In this document: positions 1-6,385 of the stretch, piece by piece
Layout: every line of letters begins with the position of its first letter
Numbering within the stretch: position 1 is the stretch's first letter
Assembly (NCBI GenBank): GCA_028278005.1
Contig: JANQFD010000048.1
Location: forward strand, 1 to 10,927
Reading direction: 5' to 3'
DNA from: Chlorobium sp.
GTDB taxonomy: Bacteria; Bacteroidota; Chlorobiia; Chlorobiales; Chlorobiaceae
Length of the DNA: 10,927 bases
Notes under the pieces: model-generated
What the model was told of the DNA's origin: nothing
Database searches by the model: none
What the model saw: the letters and a program-made list of their open reading frames with translations, nothing else
Translations under genes and position numbers: made by a program

Positions 1-1
1 T

Positions 2-304
2 ACAGAAGACGCGGAGATTCCGAAAGTAGTTGAAGAGCAGCTCAGGGAGGCTCTGCGGGATGCAGGCGGTCTTGACCGGACAGAGCAGGAAGTTGCAGAA
101 AAAAAGGAAAGGCCGAAGAGAAATATTGCAATAAAGAGTGAGCCGGATGAGAGCGGCAAGGTTGAAAAAAAACAGTCTCAGGTGTACAGGACCATCGAAT
201 CTGAATCAGGAGGGGAAAAGGGTGTAGATAATGAGGCGCGTGATTCAAGGAAAAAAGGGGGCTCGAACTCAAAGTCACGGAAGCCACTTGACAAAAGCAA
301 GTAA
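2..304 (+). CDS. C-terminal end of an unidentified protein, charged low-complexity tail (partial)
   Basis: The frame is open from the left edge and ends at TAA 302-304, giving about 100 residues whose N-terminus lies outside the window. The visible part begins with a short helical-looking acidic stretch (around PKVVEEQLREALRDAGG). It continues as a hydrophilic tail rich in Lys, Glu, Arg, Ser and Asp and ends in a basic Lys/Ser/Arg run (SKSRKPLDKSK). There are no cysteines, no hydrophobic segment and no catalytic motif. This composition suggests a disordered extension of a larger protein. Basic tails of this sort often touch nucleic acid or ribosomes, but that is only a guess and I do not recognise the protein. 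The 38-bp gap to the ATPase gene at 343, in the same direction, makes co-transcription possible. No terminator is visible between them. Confidence 0.7.
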   Translation, partial: TEDAEIPKVVEEQLREALRDAGGLDRTEQEVAEKKERPKRNIAIKSEPDESGKVEKKQSQVYRTIESESGGEKGVDNEARDSRKKGGSNSKSRKPLDKSK

Positions 305-342
305 GTTTCAATTAGTTCACACAATAGCTTTTCAGTTCAAAC

Positions 343-1497
343 ATGAGAATCATTCTTTATCTGGGCAAAGGCGGTGTTGGTAAGACAACGGTATCTGCCG
401 CAACAGCAACATCAATCGCGCGTAACGGTCAAAAAGTTCTCATCATGAGCACTGATGTTGCCCACAGTCTGGCGGATGCTCTCGGAGTAGAGCTTACACC
501 AAAACCCGTTGAGGTCGAAAAGAACCTTTATGCAATGGAAGTCAATGTCCTTGAAGAGATAAGGGCGAACTGGACGGAACTTTATTCCTATTTCTCGTCA
601 ATATTGATGAACGACGGAGCTAATGAAGTTGTCGCCGAAGAGTTGGCTATTGTGCCGGGTATGGAAGAAATGATCAGTCTTCGCTACATCTGGAAAGCCG
701 CAAAATCCGGTAACTACGATGCAATCGTTGTTGATGCTGCGCCGACCGGTGAAACAATGCGTCTGCTCGGCATGCCTGAATCATACGGCTGGTATTCCGA
801 AAAGATCGGTGGCTGGCATTCGAAGGCCATCGGGTTTGCAGCACCGCTCCTGAATCGTTTCATGCCCAAGAAAAATATTTTCAAACTCATGCCGGAAGTT
901 AACGAGCACATGAAAGAGCTGCACGGCATGCTTCAGGATACAAGCATAACCACTTTCAGGGTTGTGGTTAATCCTGAGAACATGGTTATCAAAGAGGCTC
1001 TGCGTGTTCAGACCTACCTCAACCTTTTCGGTTACAAGCTTGATGCGGTTGTTGTCAACAAGATTCTTCCTCAAAGTTCATCGGATGATTACCTGAAGAG
1101 CCTTATTTCCCTGCAGCAAAAGTATCTGAAAGTCATTGACGATTGTTTTTATCCCATTCCGATATTCAAGGCATCCCAGGTAGCCCGTGAGGTGATCAAG
1201 ACAGAAGAGTTGCACCGGTTGAGTCAGGAAATCTTTAACGGACATATTCCTTCGGAAGTGCTCTATAAAAACGACAAGACGCAGTCTCTGGAAAAGATCG
1301 ACGGTAAGTATGTATTACGGCTTCATATGCCGAATGTAGAGATTACCAAGCTCAATGTTAATATCAAAGGAGATGAACTGCTTGTCGATATCAACAATTT
1401 CAGGAAAAGTATCGTGTTGCCGAACATACTGATAGGCAGGAAAACAGAAGGAGCCGATTTCGAAGAGGGTCATCTGAATATCACGTTTGCCAACTGA
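343..1497 (+). CDS. ArsA/Get3-family ATPase with C-terminal HSP20-like domain (Get3d-like)
   Basis: A 384-residue single-copy ATPase of the ArsA/TRC40/Get3 branch of the SIMIBI P-loop NTPases. A deviant Walker A, GKGGVGKT, lies at residues 8-15 (signature Lys9). Switch I is STDVAHSL (36-43), with Asp38 as the expected catalytic base. Switch II is DAAPTGET (131-138), and VVVNK at 236-240 supplies the nucleotide-binding Asn-Lys. The region about 150-230 corresponds to the helical client-binding part. Residues about 320-383 form a beta-rich segment matching the HSP20/alpha-crystallin-like domain found in some bacterial ArsA homologues (Pfam ArsA_HSP20). Family members either energise arsenite export or capture hydrophobic membrane-protein segments. 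Here the only cysteine is Cys268, so neither the arsenite-site cysteines of ArsA nor the Get3 CxxC zinc pair is present, and no arsB/arsR is nearby. A protein-targeting or chaperone role is therefore more likely than arsenic resistance. The domain plan matches Get3d of cyanobacteria and plastids. The ATG at 343 sits just before the P-loop strand; its ribosome-binding site is weak. Confidence 0.93.
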   Translation: MRIILYLGKGGVGKTTVSAATATSIARNGQKVLIMSTDVAHSLADALGVELTPKPVEVEKNLYAMEVNVLEEIRANWTELYSYFSSILMNDGANEVVAEELAIVPGMEEMISLRYIWKAAKSGNYDAIVVDAAPTGETMRLLGMPESYGWYSEKIGGWHSKAIGFAAPLLNRFMPKKNIFKLMPEVNEHMKELHGMLQDTSITTFRVVVNPENMVIKEALRVQTYLNLFGYKLDAVVVNKILPQSSSDDYLKSLISLQQKYLKVIDDCFYPIPIFKASQVAREVIKTEELHRLSQEIFNGHIPSEVLYKNDKTQSLEKIDGKYVLRLHMPNVEITKLNVNIKGDELLVDINNFRKSIVLPNILIGRKTEGADFEEGHLNITFAN

Positions 1498-1535
1498 CAG
1501 AAAAGAGCCTGTTTTTTCCTGAAAAACATCGTTCA

Positions 1536-1573
1536 AAACAAACAAGGCCCCTTTTCCGGGGCCTTGTTTGTTT
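1536..1573. terminator. Strong bidirectional rho-independent terminator between convergent genes
   Basis: A perfect 16-bp stem has left arm 1536-1551 (AAACAAACAAGGCCCC), loop 1552-1557 (TTTTCC) and right arm 1558-1573. The inner 8 bp are GC-rich and the outer 8 bp are A on one side and T on the other. Either strand therefore gives a GC stem followed by a U-rich run. It lies 38 bp after the ATPase stop and 64 bp after the folK stop (folK being on the other strand), so it can end both converging transcripts. A smaller A/T hairpin precedes it at 1510-1528. Confidence 0.9.
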
Positions 1574-1637
1574 CTGTTCAACAGAGCCACGAATGCTTCA
1601 TAACTGTACAGTGAAATATCTTTTCTTCCCTTGAGCC

Positions 1638-2162
1638 TTACATGATTTTCAGAGAGAGATGATTGCAACGGGTTATCGTTGATGTGTCGGGGCATGTTTC
1701 CAGCAGTTCATGCATGGTTTTGTCCAGTGCAGGGTGCACGGGGTTGGCAAGATCAAGGAGGGGAAGAAGGGCGAACTTTCTTTTGTGCAGTTCAGGGTGA
1801 GGGATAACAAGGTGTTCAACAGAGCAGGTAAGCGTATCGTACAGCAATATGTCGAGGTCAATGATTCGGGGACCCCATTTTGGATGGTCAGCGGGTCTTC
1901 CCATGAGGGTTTCGATTTTTTTACACTGTGAAAGAAGCGGCTCGGGGGCAAGTTCCGTATGGATCTCGAAAACTGCGTTGTAAAACCATTCCTGATCACT
2001 AAAACCAAATGGTTCCGAGAGATAGACAGAGGATACCCGGTTTACGGTTGTCTGAGGATGTTTATTGAGCAAGACAAGGGCATGCTGGAGATTGCAGTGT
2101 TTGTCGCCGACATTTGATCCCGCACCGATATAAGCATTTCGTACAGCCCTACAGCTTTTCAT
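1638..2162 (-). CDS. folK: 2-amino-4-hydroxy-6-hydroxymethyldihydropteridine pyrophosphokinase (HPPK)
   Basis: HPPK transfers pyrophosphate from ATP to 6-hydroxymethyl-7,8-dihydropterin, the step after FolB and before dihydropteroate synthase in cytosolic folate synthesis. Numbered from ATG 2162 (174 aa), the sequence shows AYIGAGSNVGD (10-20), SEPFGFSDQEWFYNAV (49-64) and ETLMGR (84-89). The family signature GPRIIDLDILLYD spans 97-109 and includes the two Mg2+-binding aspartates Asp102 and Asp104. HPELHKRKFALLPL follows at 122-135. Length is normal for the family. The frame stays open to another ATG at 2204 (188 aa), but that adds 14 residues read out of frame through the end of folB and unlike HPPK N-termini. 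Starting at 2162 leaves 7 bp after the folB stop. Neither start has a convincing Shine-Dalgarno sequence, although a G-rich run precedes 2204. Translation is probably coupled to folB. The transcript runs into the hairpin at 1536-1573. Confidence 0.93.
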   Translation of the reverse strand: MKSCRAVRNAYIGAGSNVGDKHCNLQHALVLLNKHPQTTVNRVSSVYLSEPFGFSDQEWFYNAVFEIHTELAPEPLLSQCKKIETLMGRPADHPKWGPRIIDLDILLYDTLTCSVEHLVIPHPELHKRKFALLPLLDLANPVHPALDKTMHELLETCPDTSTITRCNHLSLKIM

Positions 2163-2169
2163 GTACCAA

Positions 2170-2550
2170 TCAGGTTTTTTTTGCAGTGTAGACAGCCTCG
2201 GCATAATCGCATACCCCCCCGATCGGCGGGTTACGTTTCCTGACTTTTATGGTTATGCTGTCAATAACGGGAAAGTCGTTCAGTAATTCAGCTGCAATGG
2301 TATAGGCAACGGCTTCAATCAGATAAAACTTATTCTGTGTCAGTACATTCTTGATCTTTTCATATACCATCCTGTAATCGATGGTACTGCTTATGTCATC
2401 ATGCTTTGCAGCTTCGCTGTAATTAAAATGCATTTCTGCATCTACTTCGTATTTTGAGCCTATAAAATGTTCCTCTTTATGTACGCCGTGGTGGGCATAG
2501 AAAGTCAGATTGACTAAGCGGATACAGGGTTCAGGAGCATGGTTTTTCAT
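2170..2550 (-). CDS. folB: Dihydroneopterin aldolase
   Basis: DHNA splits 7,8-dihydroneopterin into 6-hydroxymethyl-7,8-dihydropterin and glycolaldehyde, supplying the substrate of the next gene, folK. The 126-residue protein has the usual length (about 120) for this small ring-forming T-fold enzyme. FYAHHGVHKEE (17-27) carries the N-terminal active-site signature, with Glu27 in the place of the conserved Glu. TIDYRMVYE (56-64) supplies the conserved Tyr59, LIEAVA (77-82) the pterin-anchoring Glu79, and VRKRNPPIGG (103-112) the catalytic Lys105. These assignments come from alignment by eye to the S. aureus enzyme (Glu22, Tyr54, Glu74, Lys100). The ATG at 2550 lies about ten residues before the first strand, as expected. 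It is first in a folB-folK pair and is divergent from nadC. No clear ribosome-binding site is visible. Confidence 0.93.
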   Translation of the reverse strand: MKNHAPEPCIRLVNLTFYAHHGVHKEEHFIGSKYEVDAEMHFNYSEAAKHDDISSTIDYRMVYEKIKNVLTQNKFYLIEAVAYTIAAELLNDFPVIDSITIKVRKRNPPIGGVCDYAEAVYTAKKT

Positions 2551-2809
2551 AGAGGTTGAAAGTGTGTGGTCTTGAAGGTAATGTTACCGATTGAAGAATT
2601 TTCTTGTCGGAAGGCGGCTTTCAACGAGATATCTATGCATGAGACAAGGTATGATACGCTCGACTCGGGAACGGAAAAGTCTGCAAGATAATATAGCGTT
2701 TACAAACGATTTTGACCCCGGAAGATTCTGTCTTACCGGATGAACGGAAAGTGTTACCTTTATACTGGTTGGAAAGACAGGATCACGGTTTCTTTTATCC
2801 GGATATGCT
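2551..2809. other. Intergenic spacer between divergent folB and nadC
   Basis: These 259 bp must hold the promoters of folB (leftward) and nadC (rightward). GAACGGAAA occurs twice, at 2669-2677 and 2742-2750. Each copy is followed about 20 bp later by a -10-like sequence (TAATAT at 2689, TATACT at 2761). No good -35 box can be placed at 16-18 bp from either, so I do not call a promoter. There is no structured-RNA signature, no strong hairpin, and no recognisable gene. A rightward open frame from TTG 2591 to TGA 2743 (50 codons) has no coding support. Confidence 0.6.
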
Positions 2810-3688
2810 ATGAGACAAAGGGACTTTTACGATTTTTTTGCCATGTGCAGGACGAGAGCGGTCATGCAGTCGCTTGAGGAAGACAGGTATGACGGTGATG
2901 TTACAACTCTTGCGACGATTGAACCCGGTCAGACAGGAACCGGGATCATCAGGGCAAAGGCGCCGGGTGTTGTGGCTGGAATTGCAGTGGCTCAAGAGGT
3001 GCTGCAGGCCATAGACCAGCATGTACATGTCAGCCCGCTTCTCAGCGACGGGGCTCTAGTCGAGAAGAGTGATATTGTGCTCGAAGCGAAAGGAAAGGTT
3101 GCTTCGTTGCTTGTAGCCGAAAGGACAGCGCTCAACTTTATGCAGAGGATGTCAGGCATAGCCACACGCACAAGAATGTACGTGCAGAAGGTGGCGCATA
3201 CAGGTACGCAAATACTTGATACAAGAAAAACCGCGCCGGGATTACGGTACTTTGACAAAGAGGCGGTAAGGATTGGCGGGGGGCAGAATCACCGGTACGG
3301 TTTGTTCGACATGATCCTTATCAAGGACAACCATATTGATGCTGCGGGTGGTATTGTTCCGGCAATAGAACGTGCGAGAAGCTATCTTGAGAAAAGAGGG
3401 ATAGTGATGAAGATCGAGGTTGAGGTGCGTTCCGTTGATGAATTGATGCAGGCGGTGAATGCAAAGCCTGACATTATTCTGCTCGATAATTTCACTGTTG
3501 AAGAGCTGGAGGGGGCAATCCGCGAAGCAAAAGAAAATGACCCGGATATACTGCTTGAGGCATCAGGCAATGTCGGGCTGCACAATGTAGCTGAAATTGC
3601 CGAAAGAGGCGTGGATTATATCTCGGTGGGTGAGTTGACGCACAGCGTCCAGGCACTCGATCTGTCGATGACCGTTCAGCTTGCTTGA
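2810..3688 (+). CDS. nadC: Quinolinate phosphoribosyltransferase (nicotinate-nucleotide pyrophosphorylase, carboxylating)
   Basis: NadC joins quinolinate and PRPP to give nicotinate mononucleotide, CO2 and PPi, the entry of de novo NAD synthesis. The 292-aa length is typical. Visible motifs in order are EEDRYDGDVTT (23-33, the family's ED..GD.TT), ERTALNFMQRMSGIAT (104-119), and DTRKTAPGLR (137-146) with the quinolinate/phosphate-binding Arg and Lys. Lys150 follows, then GGGQNHRYGL (156-165), IKDNHI (171-176), EVEV (203-206), ILLDN (223-227) and LEASGNV (249-255). The last group carries the Mg-PRPP-binding acidic residues at the strand ends of the alpha/beta barrel, and VGELTHS (273-279) comes last. 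The ATG at 2810 places the ED..GD motif at its usual distance, with a weak GGAT eight bases upstream. The gene stands alone on its strand: folB diverges from it and tig converges 28 bp after its stop. The usual partners nadA and nadB are not in view. Confidence 0.96.
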   Translation: MRQRDFYDFFAMCRTRAVMQSLEEDRYDGDVTTLATIEPGQTGTGIIRAKAPGVVAGIAVAQEVLQAIDQHVHVSPLLSDGALVEKSDIVLEAKGKVASLLVAERTALNFMQRMSGIATRTRMYVQKVAHTGTQILDTRKTAPGLRYFDKEAVRIGGGQNHRYGLFDMILIKDNHIDAAGGIVPAIERARSYLEKRGIVMKIEVEVRSVDELMQAVNAKPDIILLDNFTVEELEGAIREAKENDPDILLEASGNVGLHNVAEIAERGVDYISVGELTHSVQALDLSMTVQLA

Positions 3689-3708
3689 TCTAACCTTTGC
3701 CCCCCGCG

Positions 3709-3737
3709 CCTGCTCTTCAATCATTGTTATGAGCAGG
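3709..3737 (+). terminator. Possible weak terminator hairpin for nadC
   Basis: A perfect 7-bp inverted repeat, CCTGCTC (3709-3715) with GAGCAGG (3731-3737), encloses a 15-base loop. A T-rich stretch (CTTGTTTTCT) follows about a dozen bases later. It starts in the 28-bp gap between the convergent nadC and tig genes and overlaps the last codons of tig. The long loop and offset T-run make it a poor rho-independent terminator, but nothing better is present for nadC. Confidence 0.25.
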
Positions 3738-5003
3738 GAGCGGCTTGTTTTCTCCATTGATGGTAACAGAGGACTTGATGATGCCGTAAATCTTGTCTTT
3801 AAGAATGGTATCGGTGATATAATCCCTGAACTCTGTCGACATATAGGTTTTAAGCAGGTCCTCGGCTTTCAGTTCGGGATTTTTCTCCGCTTCTTTTTCG
3901 GCAAAGGCCTTGACATCCTCGTCATTGACTTCCAGCTTGTTCATCTCGGCAATTTTCTGGCTGATCAGCAGCCAGCGGGCGTGTTTTTCCGCATTGGGGC
4001 GCATGGATGTCCGTAGCTCGCTTTCATCCATACCGGGAGGAAGCTTGCCGCCCATCTGTTTTTTTGCGTTTTCAAGCAGCATGTTTTCGAATGAATCCAC
4101 CATTGCCGATGGAGTTGGTACCGGGTTTTCCTCGATGAACTTTGAAGAGATTGTTTCAAGAAGGTCCTGTTCGGATTTGTGACTGAAATGCTGCTCGAGC
4201 TGCCCTCTGACATCGTCTCGGAAATCAGCGACGGATTCGAATTTCTGTTGGGAAATCTCTTTGACGAGATCTTCGCTTAGTTCAGGTATTTCAAGTCTTT
4301 TAACTTCTTTGATCGTTACTTCATAGCGGTATGTTTCTTCGCCTTCCTTCTCGCCCTCGATGGTAACGGTTACGTTTTCGCCGGCTTTTTTACCGAGAAG
4401 CGACTTATGGAACGGATTGTCTTCAGGAAGATACTCGAAGTTGAAATGGTAGTTCTCGGTTTTCTGTCCTTCCATTACTTTTCCGGAAGCATCAATCTTT
4501 TCAAGATCGGCTATGATCGTATCGTGTTTCCCTGATGGTCCCTCAACAGGCACCAGGGTTCCATGGCCCTTGAGCACAAGGTTGATTTCCCGGTCGACAT
4601 CCTCTTCGGTTACCGTGTAGATGTCCTGAACAAAAGAGTAGCTGCTGAAGTCCTTGATCTCGAATTCAGGATGAATCTGATAGGACAGTGTTATAGTCAA
4701 CTGATTATCTTCAAAGGAGTAATCGTCAAGTGCCGCACGGCTTGCGGGCTTAATATTCTCTTCCTCGCAAATATCGGCAAAATACCTGGAGGCAAGTTTC
4801 TCGGCAATGGTAGCTTGAATAGCCGGGCCCATGACCTTTTTAATCATCCCGGCAGGGACATGCCCTTTCCGGAAACCTTTGATCTGTATGTTTTTTCTTG
4901 CCTTATCTATTTCGCTGTTTATTTCAGGGGTAAATTCCTCTGCCGAAAGAACAATATCGAGTTTCTGTTCGGTGTCGCTGACGTTGGTGATGTTTTTTTG
5001 CAA
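3717..5003 (-). CDS. tig: Trigger factor, ribosome-associated chaperone and peptidyl-prolyl isomerase
   Basis: Trigger factor docks at the ribosome exit tunnel and shelters nascent chains. With the TTG at 5003 as start, the protein is 428 aa, close to the 432 of E. coli. The N-terminal domain carries the ribosome-docking signature GFRKGHVP at 43-50, exactly where E. coli has it (Phe44-Arg45-Lys46). An FKBP-like isomerase domain follows around 150-235 (GPSGKHDTIIADL through the NPFHKSLLGKKAGENVTV region). The rest is the long helical arm and C-terminal domain. No ATG is available near the start. The frame reaches a second TTG at 5048, which would add 15 residues, MRCLLFLYKLPENTA, unlike any trigger factor; the QKNITNV start looks right. 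AGAG lies about 9 bases before TTG 5003. A good sigma-A-type promoter lies upstream (5084-5112). The gene converges with nadC and follows the M16 peptidase by 116 bp on the same strand, so it may be both read through and independently transcribed. Confidence 0.96.
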   Translation of the reverse strand: MQKNITNVSDTEQKLDIVLSAEEFTPEINSEIDKARKNIQIKGFRKGHVPAGMIKKVMGPAIQATIAEKLASRYFADICEEENIKPASRAALDDYSFEDNQLTITLSYQIHPEFEIKDFSSYSFVQDIYTVTEEDVDREINLVLKGHGTLVPVEGPSGKHDTIIADLEKIDASGKVMEGQKTENYHFNFEYLPEDNPFHKSLLGKKAGENVTVTIEGEKEGEETYRYEVTIKEVKRLEIPELSEDLVKEISQQKFESVADFRDDVRGQLEQHFSHKSEQDLLETISSKFIEENPVPTPSAMVDSFENMLLENAKKQMGGKLPPGMDESELRTSMRPNAEKHARWLLISQKIAEMNKLEVNDEDVKAFAEKEAEKNPELKAEDLLKTYMSTEFRDYITDTILKDKIYGIIKSSVTINGENKPLPAHNND

Positions 5004-5083
5004 AGCAGTATTCTCTGGAAGTTTATACAAAAATAAAAGGCACCTCAAAGAACATTCATTCCCGGAGGTCCCTAAAACTTTGC

Positions 5084-5112
5084 AATATACGATTTATTCC
5101 TGACTTTGTGAA
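5084..5112 (-). promoter_or_regulatory. Predicted sigma-A-type promoter of tig
   Basis: Read on the minus strand, TTCACA (5112-5107, 5 of 6 matches to TTGACA) is separated by 17 bp from TATATT (5089-5084, 5 of 6 to TATAAT). Transcription would start near 5077, giving a leader of about 75 bases before the TTG at 5003. It sits immediately after the stop of the M16 peptidase gene, in the only spacer upstream of tig. Confidence 0.5.
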
Positions 5113-5119
5113 GTCTTCC

Positions 5120-6385
5120 TCATTCCTCTTCCGGCTCATACACCAGTGTTGATGCCTCGGCACGTTGCAGGTACAGTGCGGCATCTCCCAGAGACTCCCG
5201 GGTTATTTCGTTAACGCCGCTGATTTTTTCTTCAAGACTGACCGCTTTTCCAAAATAGAAAATGTCTCTGGCCGCTTTCGACATTCTTTGCGTCATCTGC
5301 TCCGTTTCCATTATCATACTGCCAAGTAGCCTGTTTTTTGCAGCAAGCAGTTCTTCCTGAGAGATTTCCGAAAGGTTGTCGACGCTCAGGATGTTCTTTA
5401 TAATCGACAGCGCTTCTTCCGTATGTTCGGACTCGGTTCCTGCATAGATGTTAAGGAGTGTTGCATCGTCGAAAAAGGTCAGTGAGGAATACACATTGTA
5501 TGCAAGCGGACGCTGCTCTCTCAGTTCGAGATTGAGCATGGAACTCATGCCGCCGCTGAGTATGGTGTTCAGCAACAGGAGGGTGTAAAAAAAGGAATCG
5601 TTTCTCGGCACTGCTCTACCGTAAAGGAGGTGTGCCTGGCCGAATGGTTTTTTTCTTCGATCGACAAAAGCTCTATAGTCGTTCTGTTCGAATGTACGAA
5701 TATTGCCGGGGGATGAATTTGCCTGCTTCGGAACACGGAAGCTTTTTTCGGCTTGCCGCATGATTTCGTCATGCTCCATATTTCCAACAGCCGTTATAAG
5801 CATGTTTGGTGCGACATAATGCTGGTGCATGAAACTATGAAGCGTTTCGGTGGTTACACGTTCAACGGATTTTTCTGTTCCAAGTATTGCAGGGCCGAGA
5901 GGGTGTTCCGGAAACGCCAGATCATCGAACTGGTCGAAAATGAGCTCTTCCGGGGTGTCCTGAATGCCGTGAATTTCTTCGATTACTACCTCTTTTTCCT
6001 TTTCAATTTCTTCCTCGGGGAAAACAGGGTTGCATACCAGGTCAGCCAGCAGGTCGAATGCAAGTTCACTGTGCGTTTTCAGACATCGTATATAAATACA
6101 CGTATTTTCCTTGGTGGTATAAGCGTCAATATAGCCTCCGACCTGTTCTATGCAGCGGGCGATGGTGATGTAGTCTCTCGATAGAGTGCCCTTGAACACT
6201 GCATGTTCCAGAAAATGGGACAGTCCCGCTATTTCAGAAGGATCTTCCCTCGATCCGGAATTAATCCATATGCCGAGTGTGATACTGTTGACATGGGCGA
6301 CATGATTGCTGAAAACACGGAGACCGTTGGAGAGCCTGTCTTCCGTTATCGTGCCGGTTGAAGGAATTTGTCCGAAATGTTGCAT
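5120..6385 (-). CDS. M16-family (pitrilysin/processing-peptidase type) zinc metallopeptidase
   Basis: A 421-residue single-unit M16B peptidase related to mitochondrial processing peptidase beta and bacterial PqqL/YmxG-type enzymes. Counting from ATG 6385, the inverted zinc motif HFLEH is at 57-61 (His57, Glu60 catalytic, His61). The third zinc ligand is expected in the EKEVVIEEI region (Glu136/Glu137), about 76 residues on. The C-terminal half has the substrate-binding stretch LSGGMSSMLNLELREQRPLAYNVYS. There the family's usual MSSRL is MSSML, so the Arg is replaced by Met. The frame also allows a TTG at 6394, three codons earlier; I prefer the ATG because no ribosome-binding site favours the TTG. 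No signal peptide is evident, so it is probably cytosolic. Substrate is unknown: members cut short peptides or presequence-like segments. Upstream is a spacer shared with the divergent SDR gene; downstream is tig on the same strand. Confidence 0.92.
   Translation of the reverse strand: MQHFGQIPSTGTITEDRLSNGLRVFSNHVAHVNSITLGIWINSGSREDPSEIAGLSHFLEHAVFKGTLSRDYITIARCIEQVGGYIDAYTTKENTCIYIRCLKTHSELAFDLLADLVCNPVFPEEEIEKEKEVVIEEIHGIQDTPEELIFDQFDDLAFPEHPLGPAILGTEKSVERVTTETLHSFMHQHYVAPNMLITAVGNMEHDEIMRQAEKSFRVPKQANSSPGNIRTFEQNDYRAFVDRRKKPFGQAHLLYGRAVPRNDSFFYTLLLLNTILSGGMSSMLNLELREQRPLAYNVYSSLTFFDDATLLNIYAGTESEHTEEALSIIKNILSVDNLSEISQEELLAAKNRLLGSMIMETEQMTQRMSKAARDIFYFGKAVSLEEKISGVNEITRESLGDAALYLQRAEASTLVYEPEEE

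Noticed and set aside
288..316. Perfect -35 box TTGACA at 288-293 as promoter for the ATPase gene.
   Set aside because: No acceptable -10 lies 16-18 bp downstream, and the box is inside the coding end of the preceding gene, so chance is the simpler explanation.
343..1497. Arsenite-pump ATPase (arsenic resistance).
   Set aside because: The metal-binding cysteines are absent, the protein is single-domain with an HSP20-like tail, and no arsB, arsC, arsD or arsR gene is nearby.
2591..2743. A 50-codon rightward frame (TTG 2591, inner ATG 2639) in the folB-nadC spacer; its inner ATGAGACAA repeats the first bases of nadC.
   Set aside because: No ribosome-binding site, no family resemblance, odd composition, and it would occupy the space needed for promoters. 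The 9-base match is short.
4563..5036. Long plus-strand open frames opposite tig.
   Set aside because: They are antisense shadows of a strongly supported trigger factor gene and show no domain or ribosome-binding site.
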